Origin: Dactylorhiza incarnata
Taxonomy: Eukaryota; Streptophyta; Magnoliopsida; Asparagales; Orchidaceae
Direction of reading: 5' to 3'
Length of the DNA stretch: 64,000 bases
Assembly: GCA_033032865.1 (NCBI GenBank)
Contig: JAWHQI010000049.1
Span: forward strand, 186,001-250,000
The notes under the pieces were generated by a model, which saw nothing but the letters and a program-made list of their open reading frames with translations, searched no databases and had not been told where the DNA came from. The position numbers and the translations under genes are program-made. Each line of letters starts with the position of its first letter. The first letter of the stretch is position 1. Below, piece after piece: positions 1 to 11,681 of the stretch.

Positions 1-1323
1 ATATCTTTTTATGATAGGATTCAGAGAGAATTTAAGTCAAGGATTGAAGGCTAAGTATTGTGAAAAATCTGAGAAAAATGTTGCAACATGTTCTCAACAA
101 ATCTGGCAGGTCAAATTGTGCAGAAATGCAGAGCCAGAAAAAAATGTTGCAACATATTCATAACATATCTGACAGTTACAGGAAATTCAAATCCAAATTT
201 ACCAAGTTTTCAACAGTTGTAACTTACATTTCTTGGCATCCGTTCAGTAATTAATTATGCCAACAAGTGGGGCCCACGGACAGGAGAGAGAGGGGAGTAT
301 TAAAGGGGGATTTTTCGCCATTTGAAAGAGGATCTATTTTTTTCGGCCATTAGAGAGGAGGAGAAAACCTGAGAAGAAATTTTGCCAAGGGAGAAACCAG
401 TCCAGATCTGGCATTCGGGCTGAAGGAAACACTTCTACGTCGCTGGAGAAGGGAAGATTCACATTTCTTTCGAAATGTTTAGTAAGATCTCTTCAGTTTT
501 GTGTTATTTTCCCTCAATCATGAACTAAAACTCTCTAGTCTTGCATTATCAGAGTAGTATGTGTATGTTGATGATGAACATCTTTGATTTCGAATTTGTT
601 TTGTGATTATCTTTATAGATCTTGTGATTTTTATGGTAAAATTGTTGGATCATGTCTTTTTATTATATTGCGCCTGAAGAGAATCGAGAGATGAGCGTCG
701 TAATGTTATTTTAAGGGCTAGTTTATCGCAGTGCGAGAATCGAGAGATGAGCAGTTTGAATCATTAACCAAAATTTCTATATTTTCACTACGTTACGAGA
801 ATAGAGAGAGGAGAAACGTACGTGTATCACAAGATCTCTTTAGTTTTGAAAAGTGAAAGAGATTTCCTTTTCATGCTAGCGAACTAGATTTTTGCACTTC
901 ATAATATTTTCGTTTCGCCTAAGTTAGAGATAACTAGGGTTGCGTAGATATTAAGATTCCTTGTATCGAGAGATAAATGTCTCTTCTTTTACAATCATCG
1001 CAAGATAATTCAAAACTCAATCGAATGAAATATTTATTTTATCATCATCATAGTATACATATGAAATCAGAAATGCAAGGCTATTTTCTCTAATTGCTAA
1101 AAAGTATTTTAAGATCTAGTTAAATTAGTTTTAATATTTATCTAAAAGTTTTAATCTATTTTCAGAAAATCAATTAACCGTTTTACTTGGATTCATAGAA
1201 ACGGTGTAGCTAGAAATTGTAAGCACTAAACTAGTCACTTCTCCGTGGGAACGATCTCACTTACTCTGTATTACTTGTACAACACGTATACTTGCGTTTT
1301 CAAGCTCTATTTTGCGCGTATCA
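1..1323 (+). repeat. E1 5' LTR (first ~140 bp missing)
   Basis: The segment aligns from base 1 to base 1323 with 10356-11676. It ends in GTATCA, six bases before the primer site. It contains repeated GAGAATCGAGAGATGAGC-like units around 680-760 and near 795. No coding frame of note is present; the short reading frame at 60-254 is repeated in the 3' LTR and looks fortuitous. Confidence 0.93.
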
Positions 1324-1329
1324 AGTTTT

Positions 1330-1347
1330 TGGCGCCGTTGCCGGGGA
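1330..1347 (+). other. E1 primer binding site (tRNA-Asp)
   Basis: TGGCGCCGTTGCCGGGGA is complementary to the 3' end of plant tRNA-Asp, the usual primer of Athila elements. It starts six bases after the LTR. The leader from 1348 to the gag start at 1576 shows no other recognisable feature. Confidence 0.9.
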
Positions 1348-1575
1348 GATGCAACGGATTTAGTGTTCTCTTACAATATTAGTGAACCTTAGTACTTGGA
1401 GGTCAAGTTTTATCTTCACTTGTTAGTTTATTGTATTTGTGTTATCATCTTTATTATCTAATAGTGTATGTCCAGGTATCGATCCGTTGAATTAATTCCT
1501 CTAAATTCTGAAATCGAACGAACCTGTAGACAAAATTGAAAGTCAACTAGGCTAGAACAACTTAATCAACTAGCA

Positions 1576-3486
1576 ATGGATAATCAGAATCAAGACGATG
1601 AACCTCACCAGAACGGGCAGTATTTAGGTGGTCAAGTAGAACAAAATGGACACCCAAATGAACCAAGACGAACTTGCCGGGATTATAATATGCCTTTTAG
1701 GGGAGGGGTACAGTTTAGTATTACTAGACCCGCGATAGAGGCCAATAATTTTAAGATAGATTCCATGGCAATGCAACTTGTTCAAAACAACAAGTTTGGG
1801 GGTCTTAATCATGAAGACCCTAACTCTCACCTTAGAACTTTCATAGAGATATGTGATACGTTTAAGATTAACCGTGCATCTGATGAAGCCATTAAGCTAC
1901 GCTTGTTTCCTTTCTCTTTAGAAGGGAAAGCTAAGGACTGGTTGAACTCATTACCTCATGAGTCCATTACTACTTGGGCTATTTTAACCGAAAAATTTTT
2001 ATCCAAATATTTCCCTCCATCTAAAACTGCTAAGTTAAAGTGGGATATCTCTACATTCATGCAAGTAAATGGAGAAACCTTATATGATGCGTGGGAACGA
2101 TTTAAGGAATTGTTACGTAGATGTCCCCACCATGGGTTAGCCATTCACCAACAAGTATGGACGTTTTATAACGGCCTTCAGACATCTATATTGATCCAAG
2201 TAGATGGAGCTGCAGGAGGTTCACTGATGAACAAGTATCCTGAAGATGCCTACGGTATTTTAGAAGATCTATCTTCTAATAATTATCACACGATCGAGCG
2301 TCAAGTACATCCTCCCACTACGACAGGATTGTATCAAGTTGACCAATTAACGTCATTTGCAGCCCAAATGACGTCCCAATTTAATACCATTAACAAGAGG
2401 TTGGATGCTTTGACATTGAACCAAAATCAAATGAATCCTCACGTTAATAGCATTACTACTCCTATGGTTTCTCCTAACCCCACCTTAACAATTGAACAAC
2501 TTGTAGGGGGTAATGAAGAAGTTAATTATTTAGGAGGGCATTATAAACAAATTACGAACCCTTACCCAAACCACTATAACCCCGAATGGAGAAACCACCC
2601 TAATTTCTCTTGGAAGAACAACTCCGGTCCTACTCCACCACACTTATTTAATTCTAATGCTAATCCTCAACATCAAAACAATAATTCCAACCAAGCAGGA
2701 CCATCTAGAAAGGTAACGGATGACTTCATCATAGAATCAATGCAAAAGAATGAAGCTCGTTTCTCTAGTTTGGAAGGGTCAATGAGAATGATTGAATCGC
2801 AACTAGGACAAATCACCAACGCTTTAAGTATTCGACCGCAAGGCACACTCCATGCGGATACCACACCTAATCCTAAGGGAGATAATCATCATTGTAAGGC
2901 CGTCACATTACGAAGTGGGCGTGAGTTAATAGTTGGTCAAGACAATATTCCACATGAACAAAATAAAAGTCAAGACCAAGAAGAAGCCAAGAATCCTAGT
3001 GAACAAGTAATAATAGGAAGAGATAAGGGTGATAAAAGTGAAGAGGAAGAAGTAATAATAGGAAGAACTGATAAGGAAATAGAAAGAGAAAAAGAGGAAA
3101 GAAGGAAAGAGAACCCAAGAACCTATCCACCACCACCGTTCCCCCAAAGATTAAAAAAGAGCAAACTAGATCAACAGTTTCAAAAATTCTTAGAAATTTT
3201 TAAGAAGTTGCAAATTAATATACCCTTTGCCGAAGCATTAGAACAGATGCCGAGTTACGTAAAGTTCATGAAAGACATCTTAAATAAAAAACGTAAATTT
3301 GGTGTGAACGAAACGGTAACCCTTACACATGAATGTAGTGCAATTCTCCAGAGGAGATTGCCACCAAAACTAAAGGACCCCGGAAGCTTCACGATTCCGT
3401 GTTCTATTGGGCATCAATTCGAGGGAAATGCTTTGTGCGATCTAGGGGCGAGCATAAATCTTATGCCACTTTCAATTTATAAATAG
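1576..3486 (+). pseudogene. gag: E1 gag and start of protease, ended by an in-frame stop
   Basis: The 636-codon frame holds the capsid-like gag domain of Ty3/gypsy elements at about residues 60-210, with the typical segment around KAKDWLNSLP. A long Asn/Gln/Pro-rich linker and a Lys/Glu-rich tract follow. The aspartic protease motif DLGAS starts near residue 622. The frame stops at TAG (3484-3486), but protease and reverse transcriptase continue in the same frame, so this is best read as a point mutation in one gag-pol frame. No CCHC knuckle is obvious. The ATG at 1576 is the first in frame after the leader. The product would package element RNA; as it stands it would end inside the protease. 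Confidence 0.88.
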
Positions 3487-4733
3487 TTAGGATTGGGGGA
3501 TATTTCCAAAACATCACTTACATTACAATTAGCTGATAAATCTTTAACCTTTCCAATGGGGATTGTAGAAGACGTCTTAGTCAAGGTAGACAAGTTTATT
3601 TTTCAGGCAGATTTTGTGGTATTGGACATGGAGGAAGACAAAGAAGTCCCCATTATAATGGGTAGGCCTTTCTTAGCCACCGGGAAATCTTTGATTGGGG
3701 TACATAAGGGTGAATTAACCATGAGGATTAACGATGAACAAGTGACTTTTAATGTATTACAAGTCATGAAATTCCCTCGTTTAGAAGTCGATGACATAAA
3801 GGAAGTTAAGAGTATGACCCTTTATGATTACAACTTAAGTGAGAATCTAGACGAAGACGAAGAGGAGGGGATGGATGAAGAGAACTCTGATAGTGAGAAC
3901 GAAATTCAAGAGTGTTTTGAAATAAGTGCACATTCACCGATATTCAATCGTAAGCCGGAGATTCTAGATATGACAGATAAGACATGTGCAAATAAACCTT
4001 CCATCATTAGTCCACCCACACTTGAGTTGAAACCATTACCTGAACATCTAGCCTACGCATATCTATGGGACAATGATACATTACCGGTCATTGTTAACTC
4101 AAAATTATCATTAGATGAACATCAACAACTCATAGATTTGCTGAAGCAATTTAAATTAGCCATAGGTTGGACGATCGCGGACATACGAGGAATTAGTCCT
4201 TCGTTATGCATGCACAAGATCCTCTTAGAAGAATCTTACAAAGGTTCCATTGAACCTCAACGCCGTCTCAGTCCACCTATGAAAGAAGTCGTAAAGAAAG
4301 AAATAATAAAATGGTTAGATGCAGGGATAATATACCCTATCTCCGATAGTTCTTGGGTCTCTCTGGTTCAATGTGTTCCGAAGAAAGGAGGGATGACCGT
4401 CATAAAAAATGATAAGAACGAATTAATATCGACTAGAACTATTACCGGATGGCACATTTGTATGGATTACTGTAAGCTTAACAAGGCTACTAGAAAGGAT
4501 CACTTCCCATTGCCTTTCATCGATCAAGTTCTAGATAAATTGTCCGGTAATGATTTCTTCTGCTTCCTAGATGGCTATTCCGGGTATAACCAAATCACGG
4601 TTGACCCGGAAGATCAGGAGAAAACTACCTTCACGTGCCCTTACGGAACATTCGCTTTTAGGAGAATGCCGTTTGGTTTGTGCAATGCACCAGCCACGTT
4701 CCAACGGTGTATGATTGCTAATTTTCAGAAATT
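3487..4733 (+). pseudogene. pol: E1 protease C-terminus and N-terminal half of reverse transcriptase
   Basis: This continues the gag frame after the TAG at 3484. It covers the end of the protease (IIMGRPFLATGK segment), a linker rich in Asp and Glu, and the fingers and palm of a gypsy reverse transcriptase (PLPFIDQVLDKLSGNDFFCFLDGYSGYNQI, here given only as positions around 4510-4600). The frame is lost at the T run at 4722-4725, where a one-base deletion is the simplest reading. The YMDD-type active site then appears in another frame. The out-of-frame tail to 4803 is not real protein. Confidence 0.87.
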
Positions 4734-5951
4734 ATGGAACATGGTATTGAGATCTTCATGGATGATTTCTCCATCTTCGGAAAATCATTTGACGAGTGTT
4801 TAGAGTGCTTAGAAAAAGTGCTGGTGCGATGTATCGAAACTAACCTTGTGCTGAATTGGGAAAAGTGCCATTTCATGGTACACAAAGGCATCGTTGTAGG
4901 TCATCATGTGTCAAGCAAGGGGTTAGAAGTAGATAAGGCCAAAATTGAGGTCATTGAGAAATTATCCCCTCGTAGGAATGTGAAAGAGTTAAGGAGTTTC
5001 TTAGGGCATGCGAGATTTTACCAAAGGTTTATCAAAGATTTTGCAAGGATTGCGAAACCTCTTAGTGGACTGTTAGAAAAAGATACAAAATTTCATTTTG
5101 ATGAAGACTGTTTGAATGCGTTTAATAAATTGAAGAAGCAATTAACCACGACACCAATTGTGGTGGCACCCGACTGGGGTGAACCATTTATCCTTATGTG
5201 TGATGCGAGTGATTATGCCGTTGGTTTAGTACTAGGTCAAGTTAGGGAGAAACTTTTTCACACCATAGCCTACGCGAGCAAAACTTTGATTGAAGCTCAA
5301 ATCAATTACACCACGACTGAGAAGGATTTGCTGTCAATAGTCTACGCCTTCGAAAAGTTCCGATCTTATCTTTTATGCACTCAAGTTATAGTTTTTACTG
5401 ATCATGCGGCTATCCGTTATTTGATGGAAAAGAAAAATACAAAGCCGAGATTAATTTGTTGGGTACTATTATTGCAGGAATTCGATGTGGAAATTAAGGA
5501 TAGAAAGGGCGTAGATAACCCTGTAGAAGACCATATTTCAAGGATCAAACCCATACAATCTTATTATCATTCAGAGATTGAGGAGAGATTTCCAGATGAG
5601 CAAATCTTGGTTATAGCAGAGGGGTCAGTGCCATGGTATGCCGATTACGTCAATTACCTCGTGAGTAACATCTTACCTTCAGATTTTAACTACCAACAAC
5701 GAAAGAGGTTCTTACACCAAGTGCGGTCTTTTCTTTGGGACCCACCTTATTTGTTTAAAATTGGTGCAGATGGAGTAGTGAGGAGATGTATCCCGGAAGT
5801 AGAAATGCATCCTATTTTAGAAAATTGTCATAGTTCTCCCTATGGAGGACACTTTAAGGGGGATAAGACAGCTATGAAAGTTTTAGAGGCCGGTTTCTTT
5901 TGGCCTACATTATTTCATGATTCTAGAGAACATGTGAAAACGTGTGACTGA
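4734..5951 (+). pseudogene. pol: E1 reverse transcriptase C-terminal half, RNase H, integrase zinc domain
   Basis: The frame opens at the polymerase active site FMDD. The connection and the Ty3-type RNase H follow, with [21 protein letters not shown] and FTDHAA carrying the usual acidic residues. The integrase HHCC zinc finger comes next (histidines in [12 protein letters not shown], cysteines at the end). A TGA at 5949-5951 falls between the two cysteines of the finger. CGA to TGA would explain it, because the frame resumes directly afterwards. Confidence 0.88.
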
Positions 5952-6910
5952 TGTCAAAAGGAAGAAAATATTAAGAAGAACGAAGCTATGCCTATAAACC
6001 CAATTCTAGAAGTTGAGCTTTTTGATGTCTGGGGTATAGACTTCATGGGACCATTCGTTAATTCGAATGGTAATTTATACATCCTCTTATCTGTAGTCTA
6101 TGTATCGAAATGGGTTGAAGCCATAGCCACGACCAAAAATGATGCAAAGGTGGTGTTATATTTCCTGAAAATTTTTATATTTAGTCGATTTGGAACACCC
6201 AAGGCTATTATAAGCGATGGTGGAAGTCATTTTTGTAATCACCAATTTGCTGTGTTGCTGAAAAAGTACGGGGTTAGGCATAAGGTAGCATTAGCATACC
6301 ACCCCCAAACAAATGGGTTAGCAGAAGTATCTAATAGAGAGATCAAGAAAATCTTGGCTAAAACGGTTAGTGTAAATTGCAAGGATTGGTCTCAAAAGCT
6401 TAACGATGCCTTATGGGCATATAGAACCGCTTTCAAGACCCCGATTGGTGTTACCTCGTATCGTTTAGTTTATGGCAAGGCTTGTCACTTACCGTTAGAG
6501 TTGGAGTATCGGGCATATTGGGCCATTAAGAAAATCAATTTTGACTTTCAAGAAGCCGGTAAATCTAGACTACTACAGTTAAATGAATTGGAAGAGATCC
6601 GGACGCAAGCATATGAAAGTGCAAGGGTTTATAAGGACCACACTAAAATGTGGCACGACCGCCATTTTACGGAGAAACATTTGCAACCAGGGCAACTAGT
6701 TTTATTATTCAACTCACGACTAAAAATTTTTCCTGGTAAATTAAAGTCTAGGTGGTCGGGCCCTTTCGAGTTAAGGAAGTGCTTCCTTATGGGGTCGTTA
6801 CGATCATCAATGAAAAGGATCATTCGGAGTTTAAGGTCAATGGCGGACGTCTTAAGGCTTATTTAGGAAATGAAAATGAACGAGTAATATCGTTCATACA
6901 CTTGAATTAA
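5952..6910 (+). pseudogene. int: E1 integrase catalytic core and C-terminal domain
   Basis: The frame continues from the TGA at 5949. The DDE triad is visible: Asp in GIDFMGPF, Asp in ISDGGSHF and Glu in SNREIKK. The C-terminal GPF/Y-like segment ([11 protein letters not shown]) follows. A second frameshift, probably one missing base near 6777-6781, moves the tail to another frame. That frame ends at TAA 6908-6910, so the real end is 6910 and not 6866. Integrase would insert the cDNA and leave 5-bp duplications. The pol gene as a whole has two nonsense codons and two frameshifts and cannot be active. Confidence 0.87.
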
Positions 6911-6929
6911 AATTTTCAAGCCGCCGAAT

Positions 6930-6974
6930 GTCCAGCCGGGACATTAACTAAGGCGCTTTAAGGAAGGCAACCCC
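6930..6974 (+). other. E1 post-pol hairpin element
   Basis: Just after the pol stop, GTCC and GGAC flank a five-base loop (6930-6942), and an AAGGCAACCCC segment follows (to 6974). The same layout is found in E2 (32535-32583) and E4 (minus strand, 53080-53127) with paired changes in the stem. The rest of 6975-7232 is T-rich, low-complexity sequence in which I see nothing else. Confidence 0.55.
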
Positions 6975-7232
6975 ACTTTTTAATGTTAAGTTTTCTATCA
7001 TTGTTATTGTTATTGTTTTTCTTTTTTTTTTGTTTGGTTTTGTTTCTCTCAAGATGATGCATGACTGAAATCTTATGATCTTAATCACTTAAAAAGACAT
7101 TTTCCCTTCATTCGGTTCAGGCACAAGCTAGAATTAGGTTCAGAAAAATATGTTACAAGAATTCCTCGAAATGTTGCAACATTTTTCTCTCTGTCTTTTT
7201 ACACTGCAAAAGTTCAATTATAAAGAAACTAG

Positions 7233-7615
7233 CCGGTTCAATTGAACCGGGTATTTCAATTCGCCTGATATTTTAACAAAACTAAACCGTGCCTGCACTA
7301 AACCGCGCCTTAAGTAGACCGCGCCTGGAGAGAACTTAAACTGCGCCTAGAGTTGAACCGCTATTTACAAAATCCAAAATAGAACGGCCGTCCCTCATCT
7401 CTCCCCAAAATCCCGATCTCTCGAAACCCTACTTCACCGATCCTCCGCTGGAAACCCTACCTCGCCCTTTCGATTCATCCACCGGCGGAAACGAACACCA
7501 GGAGGCCGACGTTTGTCCTCTTTAATCGTCTGGAAGTGGTAAGTACTAACCTTGCCCTCATCCTTCGAGCATTTGAGAGATCTCCCTCCGTCACATACTC
7601 CAACTCTCCTCAGAC
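7233..7615 (+). promoter_or_regulatory. E1 internal promoter-like region with 5' UTR intron for ORF2
   Basis: A perfect 18-bp palindrome, CCGGTTCAATTGAACCGG, lies at 7233-7250. Four copies of an ACCGCGCCT-like unit follow at about 7285-7350. A plant-like 5' UTR comes next, with two AAACCCTA motifs near 7430 and 7452. A canonical intron (GTAAGT at 7539 to CAG at 7613, 75 bp) ends two bases before the ATG at 7616. A separate transcript for ORF2 is an inference. Confidence 0.5.
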
Positions 7616-8854
7616 ATGGCTCCAAAGAAAAATAGACAAAAAGAGGTGGCACATAAGCCCTTCATCAATGAAGATGCCGAATCTCGCTACGAATTGCTGA
7701 AGGCAAAGCCCTTCATCAACGAACGAGGGTTTCAACTCGAAGTTCGAGGTTGGAGTCGCGCATATGTGCAGCAAATGGAAAAACTCGGCTGGAGTTGCTT
7801 CTGTCACCCCCGCACTGAGGCAATCCAACAATGGGTGTACGAATTCTACGCTAACGCCAAGTTCCATAGGAATGGAAAAATTCGTATACGAGGGCGGGAA
7901 GTCGATTTCTCTCCGGAAGGTATAAATTCCTATTTTGATTTAACAAACTTGGACAAAGATGTGTACGAATCTGTTCTGACTACCAACCCATTCGATATTG
8001 CCACCACCTTGTGCCTAACTAGAGACATAACCTAGGTCCATGAATCCTCACATGTTCTGAATGCAACCCTTTTTACTCGTGAAGCTAAGGTTTGGCTTCT
8101 TTTTGTAAACTCAAGTATCATGCCAACAGAACACCCAAACCATGTCTCCTTCGATAGGTCTTGCATAATTTATAGTATTCTAAAAGGGATTCCCATTGAC
8201 ATTGGGCATATCATCTCGAGTCAACTCCAAAAGAAGGTCAAAACTGATGGGGGAACTCAGTTATTGTTTCCTACACTCATCACTTCGTTATGCCGTTCCG
8301 CCGGGGTACTAATCGCCGATACGGACACTACCACCCTTGTAGGTAAGCCAATAACATGTTCGGTTATTACTTCTTATGTTAAGGTACCGTTAGAGAAGCC
8401 TCCCCCCAAAGTCGGTAAGAAACAACACCCTCCCTCATCTTCGAGCAAAACCACCCAAGTTCCGAATCCTCCGCCACTCTCCCCTAATCCTCCGGATTGG
8501 CCGATTATCTTTAAATACTTGCAAGCCAACGCCAAATTTCAGCGCCAACACCATCGTCATGTCATTTCGTATTTAAATGTTGTATACCATAATCAAGTCG
8601 AGCTTCTCCGTCACTTGAATGTCCCGGAAGATAGGATAGCTGTGCGGGAAGTGAATCCTGCCTGGTTTGACCCCCCACCGTCTAGCTCTAATGCAAGGGA
8701 GGCGACATCTTCTCCGGATCCACATGCTCAAGCGGAAGCATCCATGGACGATGCAGCCTTTGCACCCAGTAATGACGATGATTTAGACGAATTTTTAACC
8801 AAGGACAACTCCGACGAGAGCGAAGATGTTGACGATGACGAGGCGGATGATTGA
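7616..8854 (+). pseudogene. E1 accessory ORF2, putative plant transposon protein family
   Basis: The frame from 7616 is cut by a TAG at 8033-8035 and continues in the same frame to TGA 8852-8854, so one codon change splits a roughly 412-residue protein. The N-terminal 230 residues resemble the domain that databases call putative plant transposon protein, found downstream of pol in Athila-group elements: basic start, the ERGF and EFYAN segments, and a VRG-like strand (IRIRGREVDF). The C-terminal part is Pro/Ser-rich and ends in a strongly acidic tail (DDDLDEF...DDDEADD). I see no signal peptide or membrane segment, so I do not call it env-like. Its molecular role is unknown. A separate promoter-like region and a 5' UTR intron precede it. 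Confidence 0.72.
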
Positions 8855-10215
8855 CGTTTTATCATTTTAATGCTGTTCAATTTTTCTAATGTTAGAAGAT
8901 GACTTAAACATATTTTTACTTGTGGACTTCTACTTTTATTTGCTTGTGGAATTAATTTTACTGTGCTTTAATTTTGCTCCAATGGTGAAAGGGTTATCTA
9001 TGGTCAATTGATTAAATGTTGGGTGCAATGTTTTTTTTTTCATTTTCTTTTATTCTACTGCACCTACATTACATGCTTTTCATGTTAATGCAATACTCCA
9101 TACTATAGCTTTTCTCTAATATCATGTTCCACTATGGTTTCCTATTGTGACACATTATCTACACTATGGAGAAAGGTTCTTTTTAATATGCAAATTGTAC
9201 TATACTGCACATTCATGTATCTTTTAATTTCTTGCTACTGATAGCCCATGAAATACATTGGTCGTTCCATATTGATTTACTTGTTTGAATTTATTCAATG
9301 TTTCTGCTTAATGAAGAATGACATCGCCTACACGGCTATTTTATTTGCTATAACTTCTTTACTAGGGACTAGTAAAGGTTCAAGTATCAGGGCATGTCCC
9401 TCTATACCTTACTTGACAAATCTTTATGGGATATATTTTATAAATATCTACTCTTCAATTTCTTTTTATTATTATTAATAAATCTATTCAAGCCTTGGTT
9501 CTTTATTTTCCTATTCTTCCGTAACTTTGTATCTAGTAGGCTGACCAGTTATGGGTGTTATAAAAAATATATTTGTATATATCATAGTGATATGAGGCCT
9601 AAGTTTGCTCACGCATAATTAGAATGATCCCAACTATGATGAAAAAAAAGTATCTTTATATCATAGTGATATGTGGCCCAAGTATGTTCACGCATATTTG
9701 GAATGATCCCAACTATGAAAATATCAAATGAAAAAAAAAATGTGTTATTGAAAATTAAACCCCATAATTTGGAAAGCTACTAAGATCATTAATTGGGAAA
9801 TGGCTATCAATCTCTTCAAAATTCATCAAGTCATTTTATTTGGCACCGTTTTCTACCAAACTCATGTAGAAGTCATATCAAAGCTTTAGACTACTTTTGA
9901 TCTATCCTATTGGTGACGAAGTTTATCGAAAATGAATTGTAAGGGATGTAGACAAATTGTTAAGAGCATCACACCTAACACTTGAATTCTTAATTGAGCC
10001 TTTTCTTATATCTAACTGATGGATTTATGAAGGATTGAATTCTTTTGGATTAGCAAGTCTAGCATCAGCTAATGTGAATTACTTGAAGCTATTTTGGTTA
10101 ACTTATAATGAAGAGTAGAAGGGAATGAAATTGTACTCTCATAAGTATTTGTCATGTCATGGTTTACAATGATTTATCTTTGCTAGGGACTAGCAAAGAA
10201 CTATGCATTGGGGTG
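8855..10215 (+). other. E1 3' UTR with four hairpins and polypurine tract
   Basis: This is 1.36 kb of AT-rich sequence without a gene. A 9-bp-arm hairpin with a GGA loop lies at 9357-9377 and again, with a compensated base pair, at 10178-10198. Two long hairpins lie at 9581-9640 and 9661-9718, closed by TCATAGT and ACTATGA. The polypurine tract is the short GGGG-containing stretch at about 10205-10215, directly before the LTR. Small reading frames at 9248-9618 look fortuitous. Confidence 0.7.
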
Positions 10216-11676
10216 TGATAACTTCGCAAAAAGAAGTTATCTTTATCCCTATTTTTATCATTTTAGCCTTGTTAGGTGATATTTATATATGAAAATTAGA
10301 TAAAAATCCAATTGCCGCATGATTTGAAGTCAAAATGGTTGTTACTCTCATTTCTATATCTTTTTATGATAGGATTCGGAGAGAATTTAAGTCAAGGATT
10401 GAAGGCTAAGTATTGTGAAAAATCTGAGAAAAATGTTGCAACATGTTCTCAACAAATCTGGCATGTCAAATTGTGCAGAAATGCAGAACCAGAAAAAAAT
10501 GTTGCAACATATTCATAACATATCTGACAGTTACAGGAAATTCAAATCCGAATTTACCAAGTTTTCAACAGTTGTAACTTACATTTCTTGGCATCCGTTC
10601 ACTAATTAATTATGCCAACAAGTGGGGCCCACAGACAGGAGAGAGAGGGGAGTATTAAAGGGGGATTTTCGGCCATTTGAAAGAGGATCGATTTTTTTCG
10701 GCCATTAGAGAGGAGGAGAAAACCTGAGAAGAAATTCTGCCAAGGGAGAAACCAGTCCAGATCTGGCATTCGGGCTGAAGGAAACACTTCTACGTCGCTG
10801 GAGAAGGGAAGATTCACATTTCTTTCGAAATGTTTAGTAAGATCTCTTCAGTTTTGTGTTATTTTCCCTCAATCATGAACTAAAACTCTCTAGTCTTGCA
10901 TTATGAGAGTAGTATGTGTATGTTGATGATGAACATCTTTGATTTCGAATTTGTTTTGTGATTATCTTTATAGATCTTGTGATTTTTATGGTAAAATTGT
11001 TGGATCATGTCTCTTTATTATATTGCACCGCGAGAATCGAGAGATGAGCGTCGTAATGTTAATTTAAGGACTAGTTTATCGCAGTGCGAGAATCGAGAGA
11101 TGAGCAATGTTAATCATTAACCAAAATTTCTATATTTTCACTACGTTACGAGAATTGAGTGAGGAGAAACGTACGTGTATCACAAGATCTCTTTAGTTTT
11201 GAAAAGTGAAAAAGATTTCCTTTTCATGCTATCGAACTAGATTTTTGCACTTCATAATATTTTTGTTTCGCCTAAGTTACAGATAACTAGGGTTGCATAG
11301 ATATTAAGATTCCTTGTATCGAGAGATAAATGTCTCTTCTTTTACAATCATCGCAAGATAATTCAAAACTCAATCGAATGAAATATTTATTTTATCATCA
11401 TCATAGTATACATATGAAATCAGAAATGCAAGGCTATTTTCTCTAATTGCTAAAAAGTATTTTAAGATCTAGTTAAATTAGTTTTAATATTTATCTAAAA
11501 GTTTTAATCTATTTTGAGAAAATCAATTAACCATTTTACTTGGATTCATAGAAACGGTGTAGCTAGTAATTATAAGCACTAAACAAGTCACTTCTCCGTG
11601 GGAACGATCTCACTTACTCTGTATTACTTGTACGACACGTATACTTGCATTTTCAAGCTCTATTTTGCGCGTATCA
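10216..11676 (+). repeat. E1 3' LTR
   Basis: This 1461-bp LTR starts TGATAACTTC and ends GTATCA. A perfect inverted repeat, GATAACTTC/GAAGTTATC with a 7-base loop, occupies 10217-10241. The copy from 10356 on matches the start of the window. The flanking sequence after 11676 is T1. Confidence 0.93.
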
Positions 11677-11681
11677 ACCAC

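Larger units (their letters stand above)
1..11676 (+). mobile_element. E1: Athila-type Ty3/gypsy retrotransposon, left end outside window
   Basis: This is a nearly complete LTR retrotransposon in plus orientation. It reads LTR, tRNA-Asp primer site, gag-pol in the order protease, reverse transcriptase, RNase H, integrase, then an accessory ORF, a 3' UTR, a polypurine tract and the second LTR. The gene order and the accessory ORF after integrase place it in the Athila group. Base 1 of the window matches base 10356, so about 140 bp of the 5' LTR lie to the left. It sits in the T1 element; the bases after its right end are ACCAC, but the left duplication cannot be seen. The two LTRs differ by roughly two percent by eye. 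Confidence 0.93.

Noticed and set aside
7616..8854. E1 ORF2 as an env-like gene.
   Set aside because: No signal peptide, membrane segment or cleavage site is visible; the domain fits the putative plant transposon protein family better.
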